A stretch of DNA of 64,000 nt from Solibacillus sp. FSL R7-0682 (GTDB lineage Bacteria; Bacillota; Bacilli; Bacillales_A; Planococcaceae): positions 2,128,001 to 2,192,000 of the forward strand of contig NZ_JBBOUI010000001.1 in the NCBI RefSeq assembly GCF_038005985.1. Direction: 5' to 3'. Position numbers and translations under genes: made by a program. Positions 49,427-58,901 of the stretch are shown in pieces (positions within the stretch are counted from its first letter, which is position 1; every line of letters begins with the position of its first letter). The notes under the pieces were generated by a model that saw nothing but the letters and a program-made list of their open reading frames with translations, was not told the DNA's origin and made no database searches.

Positions 49427-49885
49427 ATGCCGTATACAATACAGCCGATCGCATTTGTAAAAAATACGCGAAAAGCTATCGAGGATGATCATTGGGGCTC
49501 AATTTTATCAACAATTGAGCTATGTGATGAGCTCAATGAAGCTTCTTTAAAGGGAATTGACGAATTTTCTCACATAGAAATTATTTTTTACTTTGATCAA
49601 GTAAAAGATCATCAAATACAATATGAAGCAAGACATCCACGAAATAATAAGCAATATCCTGAGGTTGGCATATTTGCACAACGAGGCAAAAATAGACCAA
49701 ATAAATTAGGCGTAACGATTGTGGAACTTGTTGCGATTCAACAAAGAGCAATAATTGTAAAAGGATTAGACGCAATCGATGGTACACCTATTATTGATAT
49801 TAAACCTGTTATGAAAGAGTTCTTGCCAAAAGAGAAAATTAAGCAACCGAAATGGTCAATTTCTTTAATGGAAAATTACTGGTGA
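49427..49885 (+). CDS. trmO: tRNA N6-threonylcarbamoyladenosine methyltransferase (TsaA/TrmO family)
   Basis: 152 residues; AAGGGGGA before ATG 49427. YTIQPIAFVKNTRKAIEDDHWG, GIDEFSHIEIIFYFD, ARHPRNN, PEVGIFAQRGKNRPNKLGVTIVEL and GLDAIDGTPIIDIKPV are the UPF0066 motifs. Methylates t6A37 of threonine tRNAs with SAM. The frame runs 9 bp before the NUDIX start. Confidence 0.85.
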   Translation: MPYTIQPIAFVKNTRKAIEDDHWGSILSTIELCDELNEASLKGIDEFSHIEIIFYFDQVKDHQIQYEARHPRNNKQYPEVGIFAQRGKNRPNKLGVTIVELVAIQQRAIIVKGLDAIDGTPIIDIKPVMKEFLPKEKIKQPKWSISLMENYW

Positions 49886-49893
49886 TCAGAAGT

Positions 49894-50514
49894 ATGATTA
49901 CCAATGTAATAGGAAAAGTTACTTGCTTTATAACACGTAAAATTGATGATAAACTACAGCTTTTACTAATACAACATCCTAATGCCGGAATCCAAATTCC
50001 AGCAGGCACAGTAGAACTCGACGAGGACTTTAAGCATGCTGCTATTAGAGAAGCAATTGAAGAAACAGGTATTGAAGAATATCATTCCTGTACACTCATT
50101 GGTAGTCAAGAACAGCTTTTTGACGGGAAATATATTCTCTAAAAACCGGCAAAAATATATTCAAAACCAGATGTTTCAAGCTTCCAATGGGCAGAAATTA
50201 GACGGGGAATTACTGTGCTACACGAACGAAAACATAAGAAATTCGTCCAAGTTTCTTATATTGAAGGAGATCAATACCCAAATCCGAATTATATATCTTA
50301 TCAAATAACCGGTTGGGTAGAAGAAGCCAATCTGGCATCAAAAGTGATGAGACATTTTTATCATTTACAAGCAAACAGTAAATTGAATGAGTGGGCGATT
50401 GAAACCGATCAACATACATTTAATTTATTTTGGGCACCATTAGAAAATTTACCACCAATCGTTTCTCCTCAAGATAAGTGGCTTGCTTACTTTTTAAAGG
50501 AGCTAAAACAATAA
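49894..50514 (+). pseudogene. NUDIX hydrolase gene with an in-frame stop
   Basis: One frame of 206 codons from ATG 49894, broken by a single TAA at 50140-50142. Before it: GTVELDEDFKHAAIREAIEETGIEEY, a near-complete Nudix box. After it, in the same frame: KPAKIYSKPDVSSFQWAEIRRG ... LLKELKQ, a usual C-terminal half. No frameshift is involved. It could be a recent nonsense mutation, a sequencing error or suppression. A separate start downstream is not apparent. Confidence 0.75.
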
Positions 50515-51238
50515 ACAGATAGCTTGTGAAAAGATGCACAATTGTTCACGCTTTTTGTAGATTTGTTAGTTGTAATGTCATGAGGATCTTGAAAGGATTA
50601 AAATAAGGGAATTGGCTGCAAATTTAGTATCAATTACTCGTTTAACAAAAAGAATTTTTGTTCTAACATAAGCTTAAATGAGTTGAAATATCTTGTTAAG
50701 ATATGTTGATTTTAAAGTTGCTATTGAATTCAAATAAATGAACAGCAATTATATTATTGGTCAAAGTTACATAGTAAATTAGGTACTGAATGAGCAACTA
50801 TCAATAAAAAGCATATTATAAGTAAGGATTTAATTGAATTTTTAACAAGCTGGAATGAGTTCATTTTGAACATAATCCAGCTTTTATTCATTTTGATCAA
50901 ATTTCACGTTTCGTCTCACTATTATAAGTATACTTATGAAACGATACGCAACTTCCTATAATATATATTATGACGGTGTCCCTAAAATGGAATTATATTA
51001 AGACCGCTAAGTTGCTTCTGCTCTTTCTTTAACAATTTTCATTTAGTAAAATGCAAACATGTTTTTAATTCATGCATTCTAAGCTGCTTAAAATATTGAT
51101 ATCTTTTCTATTGATTAGTTAGTTAAATTGTTGAAAAATTACTCTGCTGCTTTAAATGCTTTAAATTAAAAAAGATTAGCATATTGGCCAATCTTTTTAC
51201 TCTATGTAAAACTTCAAAACTTGAGGATCCATGCTACG
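50515..51238 (+). other. 720-bp intergenic, no gene found
   Basis: Holds a hairpin AAGCTGGA/TCCAGCTT (50849-50884) and the palindrome ATAAGTATACTTAT (50924-50937). On the right, AAAAAGATT/AATCTTTTT (51168-51198) is the terminator of the GrpB-like gene. Confidence 0.45.
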
Positions 51239-51763
51239 TTATTTACTATGTAATTCCATTCTAGCTTTTTCAATAATTGATTTTATAAACGGCTCTTTAT
51301 TCTTTGTATACGTCGGTCTATCGAACAAATATTTAGAAGAAAGCTCTTTTTTTAATGAGGCATATTGTTCGGCAACTTCAGGATGTAACCGAAGATAATC
51401 ACGAAATAATACTTTATCAATCCATTCACTGCTACTAATTTCACACATATGTAAATGACAGGTGCCATTTCCCCATTGTCCCTTTCTAAAGAACCTTCTA
51501 TCTTTAAACTCAGGTTTAGGAATATATTCAAATTCTATTTTACTTAAAGGATGAATAAAGTTCGATATTTCATCTATATTTTGTACAGCTACAATAATAT
51601 CTATTATTGGTTTCGCTTGTAATCCTTTTATAGATGTGCTTCCTATATATTCGATTGCAAAAACCTTATCACCTAATGCATCAAGAATTCTTTTTTTCTC
51701 ATATTCAAATTGTTTTTCCCAACGTGGATCATAATTACTAAGTTTAACTACTGGTTTCTCCAT
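51239..51763 (-). CDS. GrpB family protein (UPF0157, nucleotidyltransferase fold)
   Basis: 174 residues from the ATG at 51763, 7 nt after GGAGGTGG; the longer frame to 51790 is excluded by that site. PRWEKQFEYEKKRILDALGDKVFAIEYIGSTSIKGLQAKPIIDIIV is the conserved NTase core (GSTS and DIIV). Function unproven; the family has been linked to GTP-dependent and CoA-related reactions. Confidence 0.85.
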   Translation of the reverse strand: MEKPVVKLSNYDPRWEKQFEYEKKRILDALGDKVFAIEYIGSTSIKGLQAKPIIDIIVAVQNIDEISNFIHPLSKIEFEYIPKPEFKDRRFFRKGQWGNGTCHLHMCEISSSEWIDKVLFRDYLRLHPEVAEQYASLKKELSSKYLFDRPTYTKNKEPFIKSIIEKARMELHSK

Positions 51764-51901
51764 AGTTGTCCCACCTCCAAAAATAATCATGCTACATGCT
51801 CATTAAGTACGTTGATTTATTTAAAAAAATAAACTAACAATAACTACACAATTGAAAATTATGCCTATAACCTCTAATTTCATTCCTTGTTGCTTAAGTT
51901 T

Positions 51902-52095
51902 TTATGTTTCTCTTAATCCAAAGATTCCCAGTAATAGACCCGCTATACTAAGAACGGCAGCATTTCCTACAAGAAATATACCGATAATTGATACAATCCC
52001 TATAAGCAATGAACCTATTGCATTTCCATTCGTTTCTTTTTTCCCTGAATTTGTTTTGAATTACTTCCAAAGCTACACATCCCACTACATACCAT
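51902..52095 (-). pseudogene. DUF4190-like membrane protein broken in an A6 run
   Basis: On minus, MVCSGMCSFGSNSKQIQGKK begins at 52095; then at the A6 tract near 52040 the frame changes to KETNGNAIGSLLIGIVSIIG and on to LVGNAAVLSIAGLLLGIFGLRET, stop 51902. The joined product would be a small two-helix membrane protein. A one-base slip in a homopolymer, real or a sequencing error. Confidence 0.5.
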
Positions 52096-52236
52096 TATGA
52101 AAAATGCCTAATATACTCCATCATCGCATTCCCTTTATAATTTTACAATATTGGTAAATAAAAGAGAAAGTAATTTTCAGTTTTGCAATTAAGTTCTTTT
52201 GTAAAAAATTGAAATCAAATAAATTGTGAGTAAAAC

Positions 52237-52276
52237 AAAAACATCATTTTCTCGAGTGAGAAAATGATGTTTTTTT
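52237..52276. terminator. Hairpin with U-tracts on both sides
   Basis: AAAACATCATTTTCTC (52237-52252) pairs with GAGAAAATGATGTTTT (52259-52274). Confidence 0.75.
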
Positions 52277-52280
52277 GTAA

Positions 52281-52379
52281 TTGGTTTTCGTTGCGGGACG
52301 CTTTCCGGGGGCGTGGCCTAGGCCTGTAATCTCAGGCGCCACGCTATTCCCCCAGGAGTCGCCCCTCCACTACAACCAA
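52281..52379. repeat. GC-rich dispersed repeat of the Bacillaceae type
   Basis: About 98 bp, far richer in GC than its surroundings, closed by TTGGTT/AACCAA and built on nested arms GGGGGCGTGG/CCACGC..CCCCC and GGCCTG/CAGGC. 'CGCTTTCCGGGGGCGTGG' and 'CCCCCAGGAGTCGCCCC' are the standard ends of an intergenic repeat very common in Bacillaceae genomes. Confidence 0.75.
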
Positions 52380-52473
52380 TTTGTTAAGTATCCAATTTTT
52401 TTTAATACTGTACTTTACCGTAAATAGAGAAATTTCCACTTCTGTCCCAGCCTCTTTTTCGATGTGTACCACA

Positions 52474-52848
52474 CTATATTTCCACGCGATATCTCCAGTT
52501 CGCATGCTTTACTTCAGCGGGATTTATGAATGCCGTACTTGCTTCGATTACATCATTTAAATTTAACTCATGTTGCTTGGCAAAGTCTCTTATTGCTTGT
52601 AAAAGCTCTTCATCACAAGTTGTTCTAAACTCGCTACGATCATTTGGGCGACTTTTCTTGTTATATGTAATCGTTCCTTGTTGCAGCAAATTGTTATAGC
52701 CGTTTTCTAGCAAATACCCAATATGTGTATCATGCTGAGCTGCTAATTCTTTTAACTGTTCAATTAAAGCCGCGCTAATTCGAGTTTTATAGCGAACACG
52801 TGAATTATCCGTAGTTTGGATAAGCTTTCCGTTATTCAACTTCCACAT
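52474..52848 (-). CDS. Ribbon-helix-helix-like protein
   Basis: 124 residues from ATG at 52848 (AGGAGTG 6 nt upstream). Two similar halves, each with 'short strand then two helices': RYKTRISAALIEQLKELAAQHDTHIGYLLENGYNNLL and EFRTTCDEELLQAIRDFAKQHELNLNDVIEASTAFI, as in tandem RHH proteins. Often annotated 'rRNA methyltransferase' in Bacilli, which the sequence does not support. Likely a DNA-binding regulator. Confidence 0.6.
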   Translation of the reverse strand: MWKLNNGKLIQTTDNSRVRYKTRISAALIEQLKELAAQHDTHIGYLLENGYNNLLQQGTITYNKKSRPNDRSEFRTTCDEELLQAIRDFAKQHELNLNDVIEASTAFINPAEVKHANWRYRVEI

Positions 52849-52857
52849 ATGAGTCAC

Positions 52858-53332
52858 TCCTATCTTTATTTCAATATTATTAGTATACAGGAGAAAGACA
52901 CACGTTAGTGTAAGTAACGTGTGTCTTTCTTATTACAGTAAAGTTACAACCATGTTGCCTATTTATTTGTAGTGACGCGTGACATAGTTTATTTCCCACA
53001 GACGCTTGAGCTTCAATTTCAGGGTGGATATACTTTGTTCGTGTATACATTTCGTTGTTCTTTAATCAACAGGTATCGTTCAAGAATCTTCGTTAAAGCA
53101 TTTTGCTTTTAAATTTTTTAAGAGAGTTTTACCTTTCTATATTAATTTTAAAACGCATACAACGAAGCTAATAGAAATCCAATAATACTTTTTAAAACTA
53201 TTGACTGATTGTAACTTTACTATAGATATATTACCTCCGTAAAAAATTTTTAAACCTATTTCATAAAAAATGTTTTCAATTTGTGCGAGAAAGTAAAGAA
53301 ACGTTTATAATACAAGTACCCGGAGGTGTTTT
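52858..53332 (+). other. 475-bp intergenic
   Basis: Divergent promoters of the RHH-like and 458-residue genes. Contains the 15-bp hairpin at 52892-52930. CCGGAGGTG is the ribosome site of the right gene. Confidence 0.5.
52892..52930. repeat. Perfect 15-bp inverted repeat near the RHH-like gene
   Basis: AGAAAGACACACGTT (52892-52906) and AACGTGTGTCTTTCT (52916-52930), 9-nt loop, 44 bp before the start of the divergent RHH-like gene. Too long for a simple operator and without a clear T-tract. Confidence 0.5.
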
Positions 53333-54709
53333 ATGTTAAAAATTAAAAATATTGATTTTCTAAAAGTCGTTTATGATGATTCACTTTCACATAATATTTT
53401 TTCAATCGCGAACATAACGTTTTCTAACTATGCGCCTGTTTACGGTGCCCTTCTCTATTGGCAAAAAAACGAAACTGATGAACCATTTACAGAGGAAGGC
53501 GACTATAAATTTTATTATGATATGGCACAATCTCAGTATTTTGCTGCGGTAAAGTTCCCTAAAGAATGTAAACTTACACGAGATCAGCGCCAGGAGCTTG
53601 CCTATATTTTATTAGAAGAACGCGGTGCAATTGGTACTTATAGCTTTGTTACTACAAAGCCTAAAAAAATATTTCATATAAAACAATCCTTACAGCAAAT
53701 CGCCATCCCTGAAAACTTTAATGTACAGCATTTCAATACGTTTTCATGCTTTACTCAATTTGAAGCGCCAAGTGAAGTTTTTACTAACGAAGACCACCAC
53801 TATGACCGCGCCTTTTTAAAGGAATATAAGGAATGGTGTACAGCAGCTGTAAAGGAACATCCGACTAAACTTGAGCACTATTTCGATTATCTTCCATTTG
53901 GATATGTATGCTATAGCAATCCATTACTATCAGAGCAATTTTTAATCGATCATTTACAGGAAGTTGACTTTTATGCGCTACAATACAATAAAAGCGTACT
54001 AGCACGCCTGTCAACGTCTTTTAAACGCTATATGATTCATCAGCTACAGTTTACAAAAAAACCGATTCACAGCGACTTTAGCGATCAATTAGAAGACTTT
54101 ATAGAAAGTGATGCATTTTATAGTTCCTTTTATATTACCTATTTGCCAGAAAGTGACGAACAGATCGAAATGGATCTTCATTTTTTTGAATATGACCGTG
54201 GATTAAATAAATGGCCAGGTAGTGAACATTTAGTTAAAGGTATTCCTTCATTAACGAGTCAAAAATACGATAGGTATGGCGATAAGCGACCTACAAACGC
54301 GGAAATGGATAAGAAATTCGCCACGTATAATAAGGACCAGCAACAATTATTTGCTGCCAATGCTGAATTACATTGGATAAATCGTTATCGCAATGAATTA
54401 GATTGGTCTATTGTTTGTCAATATAATGAAATGCTTACTGAATCCTTTTTATCCGCGCATTTGAAGTATATTGACTTCACTGCACTTGGCTTAAATACAT
54501 TTATTGAATTAGATACTTCTTTTTTAGCGAAGCATTTTAATCGATTCGATCATCAAAAGCCAGTACCTCTTATTATTTGTCATTTAACAGAGCAATTTTA
54601 TTTAACACATAAAGATCAAATGAAAGTTGATATCGATTTGTTATATAAATATATGGATTGCATAGACGAAAAAGATTTCGACCGTATAGAAAGCTATTTA
54701 ATTGATTAA
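53333..54709 (+). CDS. Hypothetical protein with two LSE-type repeats
   Basis: 458 residues; CCGGAGGTG 7 nt before ATG 53333. Two copies of a module: PFGYVCYSNPLLSEQFLIDHLQEVDFYALQYNKSV (about 180-215) and DWSIVCQYNEMLTESFLSAHLKYIDFTALGLNTFI (about 362-398). This 'W-x-x-L/V-S-x-N-x-x-L-T/S-E-x-F' repeat appears in many uncharacterised Bacillales proteins. No signal or membrane segment. A strong bidirectional terminator follows. Confidence 0.6.
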   Translation: MLKIKNIDFLKVVYDDSLSHNIFSIANITFSNYAPVYGALLYWQKNETDEPFTEEGDYKFYYDMAQSQYFAAVKFPKECKLTRDQRQELAYILLEERGAIGTYSFVTTKPKKIFHIKQSLQQIAIPENFNVQHFNTFSCFTQFEAPSEVFTNEDHHYDRAFLKEYKEWCTAAVKEHPTKLEHYFDYLPFGYVCYSNPLLSEQFLIDHLQEVDFYALQYNKSVLARLSTSFKRYMIHQLQFTKKPIHSDFSDQLEDFIESDAFYSSFYITYLPESDEQIEMDLHFFEYDRGLNKWPGSEHLVKGIPSLTSQKYDRYGDKRPTNAEMDKKFATYNKDQQQLFAANAELHWINRYRNELDWSIVCQYNEMLTESFLSAHLKYIDFTALGLNTFIELDTSFLAKHFNRFDHQKPVPLIICHLTEQFYLTHKDQMKVDIDLLYKYMDCIDEKDFDRIESYLID

Positions 54710-54710
54710 A

Positions 54711-54756
54711 AAAGGGTGTTACTGAAAGCGAAAAACTTTCAATAACACCTTTTTTC
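54711..54756. terminator. Bidirectional terminator
   Basis: AAAAGGGTGTTA..TGAAAG pairs with CTTTCA..TAACACCTTTT (54711-54755). It ends the 458-residue gene and the PAS-GGDEF-EAL gene on the other strand. Confidence 0.8.
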
Positions 54757-54757
54757 A

Positions 54758-56458
54758 TTATATTGATTTTAAGTAACTTACAAGCGCTTCAAAAGTCAAT
54801 GGTTCATTTAAGTAAACTCCTTGAACATACGCACATTTCAACTCTTTTAAAATGGCTAAATCTTCTCCGTTTTCTACCTTTTCAGCAACAACCTGCAGAT
54901 TAAGGGCATTCGCTAATGACACGATTGCAGCAATCATTTTTGCGTTCGCAGGTACTAAATTTAAATGCTGCGTAAATGCATTATCGATCTTTAATGACGA
55001 GATTGGAATCTCACGTAAATAATTTAACGAAGAATACCCCATCCCAAAGTCATCAATGGAAATTGTAATATCTAATGCATGGATTTGGTGAAGTTTTTCG
55101 ATTAATTGACTATCTGTATCTAGCATACTTAACTCAGAAATCTCAATTTCCAGTTGTTTTGGATTTAATTTTGTTGAAGTAAGAATTGCTGTTAAACTTG
55201 CAATAAAATCTGCTTCCTTAATAGAATCTACAGAAACATTCACAGCCATTTTAAAATCTGCGGGAACGATTGCTTGTAAAGCGACCATTCTTTTGGCTGC
55301 ATTTATAATGACCCATTGATCAATGTCCTGAATAAGACCACATTGTGACGCAAATGGAATAAATTGCTCTGGCTTCATTTGACCAAGCTCTTCATCGGTC
55401 CAGCGAATGAAAGCTTCTACACCCGCAAGCTCCCCTGTTTGTAATTTATACTTTGGCTGGAAATGTAGGTCTAATGTGTTTTCTCTTAATGCTTTATGTA
55501 ATTTAGTTTCAAGAAGTAAAAATCGATCATTGGTTCCGCGCATTTTTTTCTTATAAATACTAAAACTATTGCCTTTTTTCGCTTTTGCAACGTACATAGC
55601 TATGTCAGCTGTTTTTAGTAGCTTCGTAATGCTTTCACCATGTTCTGGGTAAATACTAACGCCTAGGCTAACACTTGCATAAAACTCATACTTTTCAAAA
55701 ATAAAGCTTTCTTTAAACACTTCTAATATTTTGTCGGCCATTTCATAAATGAGCTTTACATCCTCTAATACATAGACAAACTCATCCCCATTAAGGCGGT
55801 AAAAAGAATTCGTCTGAATATCAATTTGTTTTAAGCGATTGGCTAATTCCTTTAAAAATAAGTCGCCAATTTTATGACCTAAACTATCATTTATATTTTT
55901 AAAACGATTAACATCAAAGAAAAAAAGCGCAAACTCTTTTTGACTACGACGACAATTTTCTATTTCACTTTCAATGCGTCTTGTTAAGCTACGACGATTA
56001 GGAAGCCCCGTTAAATCATCATGGTAAGCGATATGGGCAATTTTTTTAATATTCTTTTGTGCCGTGATATCTGTTCGTATTGAAATATACTGTTGAGGCT
56101 TATGAGTATCATCTAAAAAAGGAACGATTGTTGTTTTCACCCAATATAAGGAACCATCTTTTGCGCGGTTACAAACTTCTCCTTGCCATGTTTCCCCACT
56201 ACCGATAGTACGCCACATTTCTTTGAAAAAGGATTTCGGATGGAACCCGGAATTTAAAATTCGATGATCTTGTCCAATTAATTCTTCCTTCGAATACTTA
56301 GAAATCTCACAAAATTGGTCATTCACTTTTAAAATCTTCCCAGTTCGATCGGTTACAGCAACAATTGAAGTTTTATCAAGAGCAGCCTTTAAATCAACTA
56401 ATTGTTCATATGTAAAATCCATTGATTCAAGGACGTTTGAATCGATTACCTCCTGCAT
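54758..56458 (-). CDS. PAS-GGDEF-EAL protein with degenerate signatures
   Basis: 566 residues. PAS about 20-125 (TDRTGKILKVNDQFCEISKYSKEELIGQDHRILNSGFH), GGDEF about 140-300 (DDLTGLPNRRSLTRRI; active-site loop reads NGDEF instead of GGDEF), EAL about 315-560 (motif reads EAF instead of EAL, EISE instead of EITE; the DDFGMGYSSL loop, LKID lysine and AEKVE glutamate are kept). No membrane helix, so a cytosolic sensor. The first Gly-to-Asn change often preserves, and sometimes abolishes, cyclase activity; the EAF change is milder. It may be a phosphodiesterase, a c-di-GMP-binding receptor, or inactive. Confidence 0.85.
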   Translation of the reverse strand: MQEVIDSNVLESMDFTYEQLVDLKAALDKTSIVAVTDRTGKILKVNDQFCEISKYSKEELIGQDHRILNSGFHPKSFFKEMWRTIGSGETWQGEVCNRAKDGSLYWVKTTIVPFLDDTHKPQQYISIRTDITAQKNIKKIAHIAYHDDLTGLPNRRSLTRRIESEIENCRRSQKEFALFFFDVNRFKNINDSLGHKIGDLFLKELANRLKQIDIQTNSFYRLNGDEFVYVLEDVKLIYEMADKILEVFKESFIFEKYEFYASVSLGVSIYPEHGESITKLLKTADIAMYVAKAKKGNSFSIYKKKMRGTNDRFLLLETKLHKALRENTLDLHFQPKYKLQTGELAGVEAFIRWTDEELGQMKPEQFIPFASQCGLIQDIDQWVIINAAKRMVALQAIVPADFKMAVNVSVDSIKEADFIASLTAILTSTKLNPKQLEIEISELSMLDTDSQLIEKLHQIHALDITISIDDFGMGYSSLNYLREIPISSLKIDNAFTQHLNLVPANAKMIAAIVSLANALNLQVVAEKVENGEDLAILKELKCAYVQGVYLNEPLTFEALVSYLKSI

Positions 56459-56639
56459 TAGTATCTCCCCATTCCTTTAATAATAAGTATAAACAGAATA
56501 TCCTTTATCTTTAAAATTATAAAACTAAATAACTTTATTATCCAACTTTTTATGCAATTTAGCTCAATAAAATGGATAATTCGAGAAAAAAATTCACAAA
56601 ATCATAATATTTCAATAGTAAAAAATACCTTATAACATA

Positions 56640-56672
56640 AAAAAACATACCCCAAAAGTAACTTTTGAGGTA
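56640..56672 (-). terminator. Terminator of the chemoreceptor gene
   Basis: ACCCCAAAAG/CTTTTGAGGT (one mismatch, 56649-56671); on minus followed by seven T. Confidence 0.65.
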
Positions 56673-56712
56673 AGTCTTTTATTCCCTATTCTTATTCTAT
56701 TAATAACTTATA

Positions 56713-58236
56713 TTATGAATTTATTAGATCCGTTAATTTTTTCATATTGTTCGTTACGTTATTTAATTCGATAACGACTTGCTCTAAACTTTTAGTAGCT
56801 TGATGTTGTTGCTTTGCTGATGCAGTTATTACCCCTACACTAGTTACAGAATGTTGGTTCATTGTGGCAATGTCACTAAATAAGGAAACAGAACGATCTG
56901 TTTTTCGAACAATATCATGCGTGGCATGTGATATTTGATTAATGTTGTGTTCTAATGTAGAAATTGTTTCAAAAATAGATTCAAACGCCAGTTCACTTTT
57001 TTCTATGATTGTATTTCCCTTATGAATTTCTTCCATCCCGTCTTGCATTTTATATGCGACTGTAGTAACTTGCTGCTGAATACCTTCTAACACCACATCC
57101 ATTTTAGAGACGGATTGCTGCGTATCTGTCGCTAACTTTCTTATTTCACTCGCTACTACGGAAAACCCTTTTCCAGCTTCTCCTGCACGTGCGGCTTCAA
57201 TCGATGCATTTAATGCTAACAGCTTCGTTTGCTCCGAAATTTTATGAACGACCGTTAATGAGTTAGAGATGTCTTGCGACTGCGAATGAAGCAGTTCAAT
57301 CAGGTGTTTAATTGAAGTTATTGTTTCTGTAATAATACCCATTTGACTCGAAACGACACGAATTGTTTCTTTGCCTTCTGCTGCTTGAAGTAAGCTTCGT
57401 TTTGCCTGATCCGTAACATTTTCCGTTTTTTCGTGAATGATTGACAACTGCGTAATACTTTCTTCGTTTTCAAGGATACTTTGTTGTAATGATTGGGCTT
57501 CATTTTTTGCATTTTCTTCAAACGTAAATAAAGCATTTGTAATGTCCAGACTTGACTTAGCCGATGCAGACGATTCCGTTGCAATTTGGGCCGATAACGC
57601 GGTTAAATTAACACTTTCCTCATTAATTTCACTAAATAGTTGTTGTAACTGACGTTCTGCAAGTGCGGTTTCGTTCGCTAAATTCATTTCTGTTTTTTGA
57701 TTATGCACAATTAAAATACTTGTTGAAAATGCCGTCATAATAAGGAATATTGCGTGAATCATTAATAATGAAAAGCTGTAGTCCTCTGTACCGCAAATGA
57801 GCTGTGGAAAGAAAAAGTAGCCTGATAAGTGGTGGACAGCAAATATTACTGTACTAATAATTATGTATCGGACTTTTTGAAAGTTCGCTATCATCGCAAG
57901 GACCATAAATATTGAAAAGTGATATTCTGTTAAACCATTTCCACCTGCAATAATTGAAATGCTTCCAAAGGTTAACGTAATCGTCATGAAAAGTTGTTGT
58001 GACGGATGCTTCTTTTTGTATAGCCAAAATGTCGCAGCCATTAATACAATAGGAAGGATTGTAAAAATATTTAGTAATACATTCATCGAGCCTGCTACAT
58101 TAGTAATGCCCTGGATATGTAAATAGCTATCTAAAAAATGAAATTGCCTGTGTAATAAATGTATAAACAACGAAAGTAAAACAACAAAAGCCGTGTTTAA
58201 TAACATAATAGTAGATTTATTCATTATTTTTCCCAC
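56713..58236 (-). CDS. Methyl-accepting chemotaxis protein with membrane sensor
   Basis: 507 residues. Six N-terminal membrane helices (about 10-195) without a large outer loop, then the signalling coiled coil (about 210-500) with the hairpin tip [41 protein letters not shown]. Start GTG 58236 has AGGTAGG 8 nt before it. The sensor type suggests redox or membrane-energy sensing rather than ligand binding. No CheW or CheA lies nearby. Confidence 0.9.
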   Translation of the reverse strand: MGKIMNKSTIMLLNTAFVVLLSLFIHLLHRQFHFLDSYLHIQGITNVAGSMNVLLNIFTILPIVLMAATFWLYKKKHPSQQLFMTITLTFGSISIIAGGNGLTEYHFSIFMVLAMIANFQKVRYIIISTVIFAVHHLSGYFFFPQLICGTEDYSFSLLMIHAIFLIMTAFSTSILIVHNQKTEMNLANETALAERQLQQLFSEINEESVNLTALSAQIATESSASAKSSLDITNALFTFEENAKNEAQSLQQSILENEESITQLSIIHEKTENVTDQAKRSLLQAAEGKETIRVVSSQMGIITETITSIKHLIELLHSQSQDISNSLTVVHKISEQTKLLALNASIEAARAGEAGKGFSVVASEIRKLATDTQQSVSKMDVVLEGIQQQVTTVAYKMQDGMEEIHKGNTIIEKSELAFESIFETISTLEHNINQISHATHDIVRKTDRSVSLFSDIATMNQHSVTSVGVITASAKQQHQATKSLEQVVIELNNVTNNMKKLTDLINS

Positions 58237-58399
58237 TAGTAACGCCTACCTCTTCTTTTTTATATGTAATCAAAATTCACTACTTATTGTTTAAAAATGA
58301 AAACAACATAGGGATTATTACACAATAATATATGCTAATCCGTCTGAACTGAAAAGTAAAGTATTTTTTAGGTCTATTGGGAAGTAGCGAAAAACAAAA

Positions 58400-58435
58400 A
58401 AGACAATCGCCCTCACAAAATAGGTCGATTGTCTT
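58400..58435 (-). terminator. Terminator of the micro-protein pair
   Basis: AAGACAATCG/CGATTGTCTT (58400-58409, 58426-58435); on minus followed by TTTTTTG. Confidence 0.8.
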
Positions 58436-58446
58436 AATTTGTTTCA

Positions 58447-58614
58447 TTAATTTGATTTTTCATAATTCCCTCTTTTCTCGTTTATATAGTTATTGTAAGC
58501 GAATAGCTGTTCTTGAGATAAGTTTAAAATAAAATAATGAATGTTTACTGGCTCAAGATCATGTTTTTTGCACGCATCCTTATAATATTCATAGGCATCA
58601 CGATAATCTGTCAT
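58447..58614 (-). CDS. Micro-protein 2 of a paralogous pair (Spo0E-like length)
   Basis: 55 residues; starts 1 bp after the stop of its neighbour, so translation is coupled. It shares the frame Y-x-x-Y-x-K-x-C-x-x-x-x-L-E-P-V-N-x-x-Y-F-I-x-x-L-S-x-x-Q-x-x-A-Y with the upstream gene. The helical-hairpin length fits the Spo0E/aspartyl-phosphatase size class, but the SQELD-type motif is absent, so that link is unsupported. Closed by its own terminator. Confidence 0.6.
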   Translation of the reverse strand: MTDYRDAYEYYKDACKKHDLEPVNIHYFILNLSQEQLFAYNNYINEKRGNYEKSN

Positions 58615-58615
58615 A

Positions 58616-58768
58616 TTAATGTATCCCTTCTAATATTGCTTGCTCATAATAGGCATTTATTTGTTGTTCAGATAATTGAATAATAAAATATCGAAAATTT
58701 ACCGGTTCTAATCCGAATTGTTCACACTTTTTCACGTACACTTCATATGCTTGACGATTTGCTTTCAT
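58616..58768 (-). CDS. Micro-protein 1 of a paralogous pair
   Basis: 50 residues, MKANRQAYEVYVKKCEQFGL then EPVNFRYFIIQLSEQQINAY; GGGG ribosome site upstream. Same pattern as the next gene, which arose by tandem duplication. No known family. Confidence 0.6.
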   Translation of the reverse strand: MKANRQAYEVYVKKCEQFGLEPVNFRYFIIQLSEQQINAYYEQAILEGIH

Positions 58769-58870
58769 TTTATACATCCCCTTCATTGTTCTATAACAGT
58801 TTTATTTTTGTGTTTTAAATATATAACAGATGGTGTATCATGTCAATTCATTTCTGAAATTTCTTACACT

Positions 58871-58901
58871 AAAAAAGTTTACGTAATAATATTATGTAAA
58901 C
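58871..58901 (-). terminator. Terminator of the recombinase gene
   Basis: GTTTACGTAAT (58877-58887) pairs with ATTATGTAAAC (58891-58901, one G-U); on minus followed by TTTTTT. It overlaps the end of the coding region. Confidence 0.7.
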
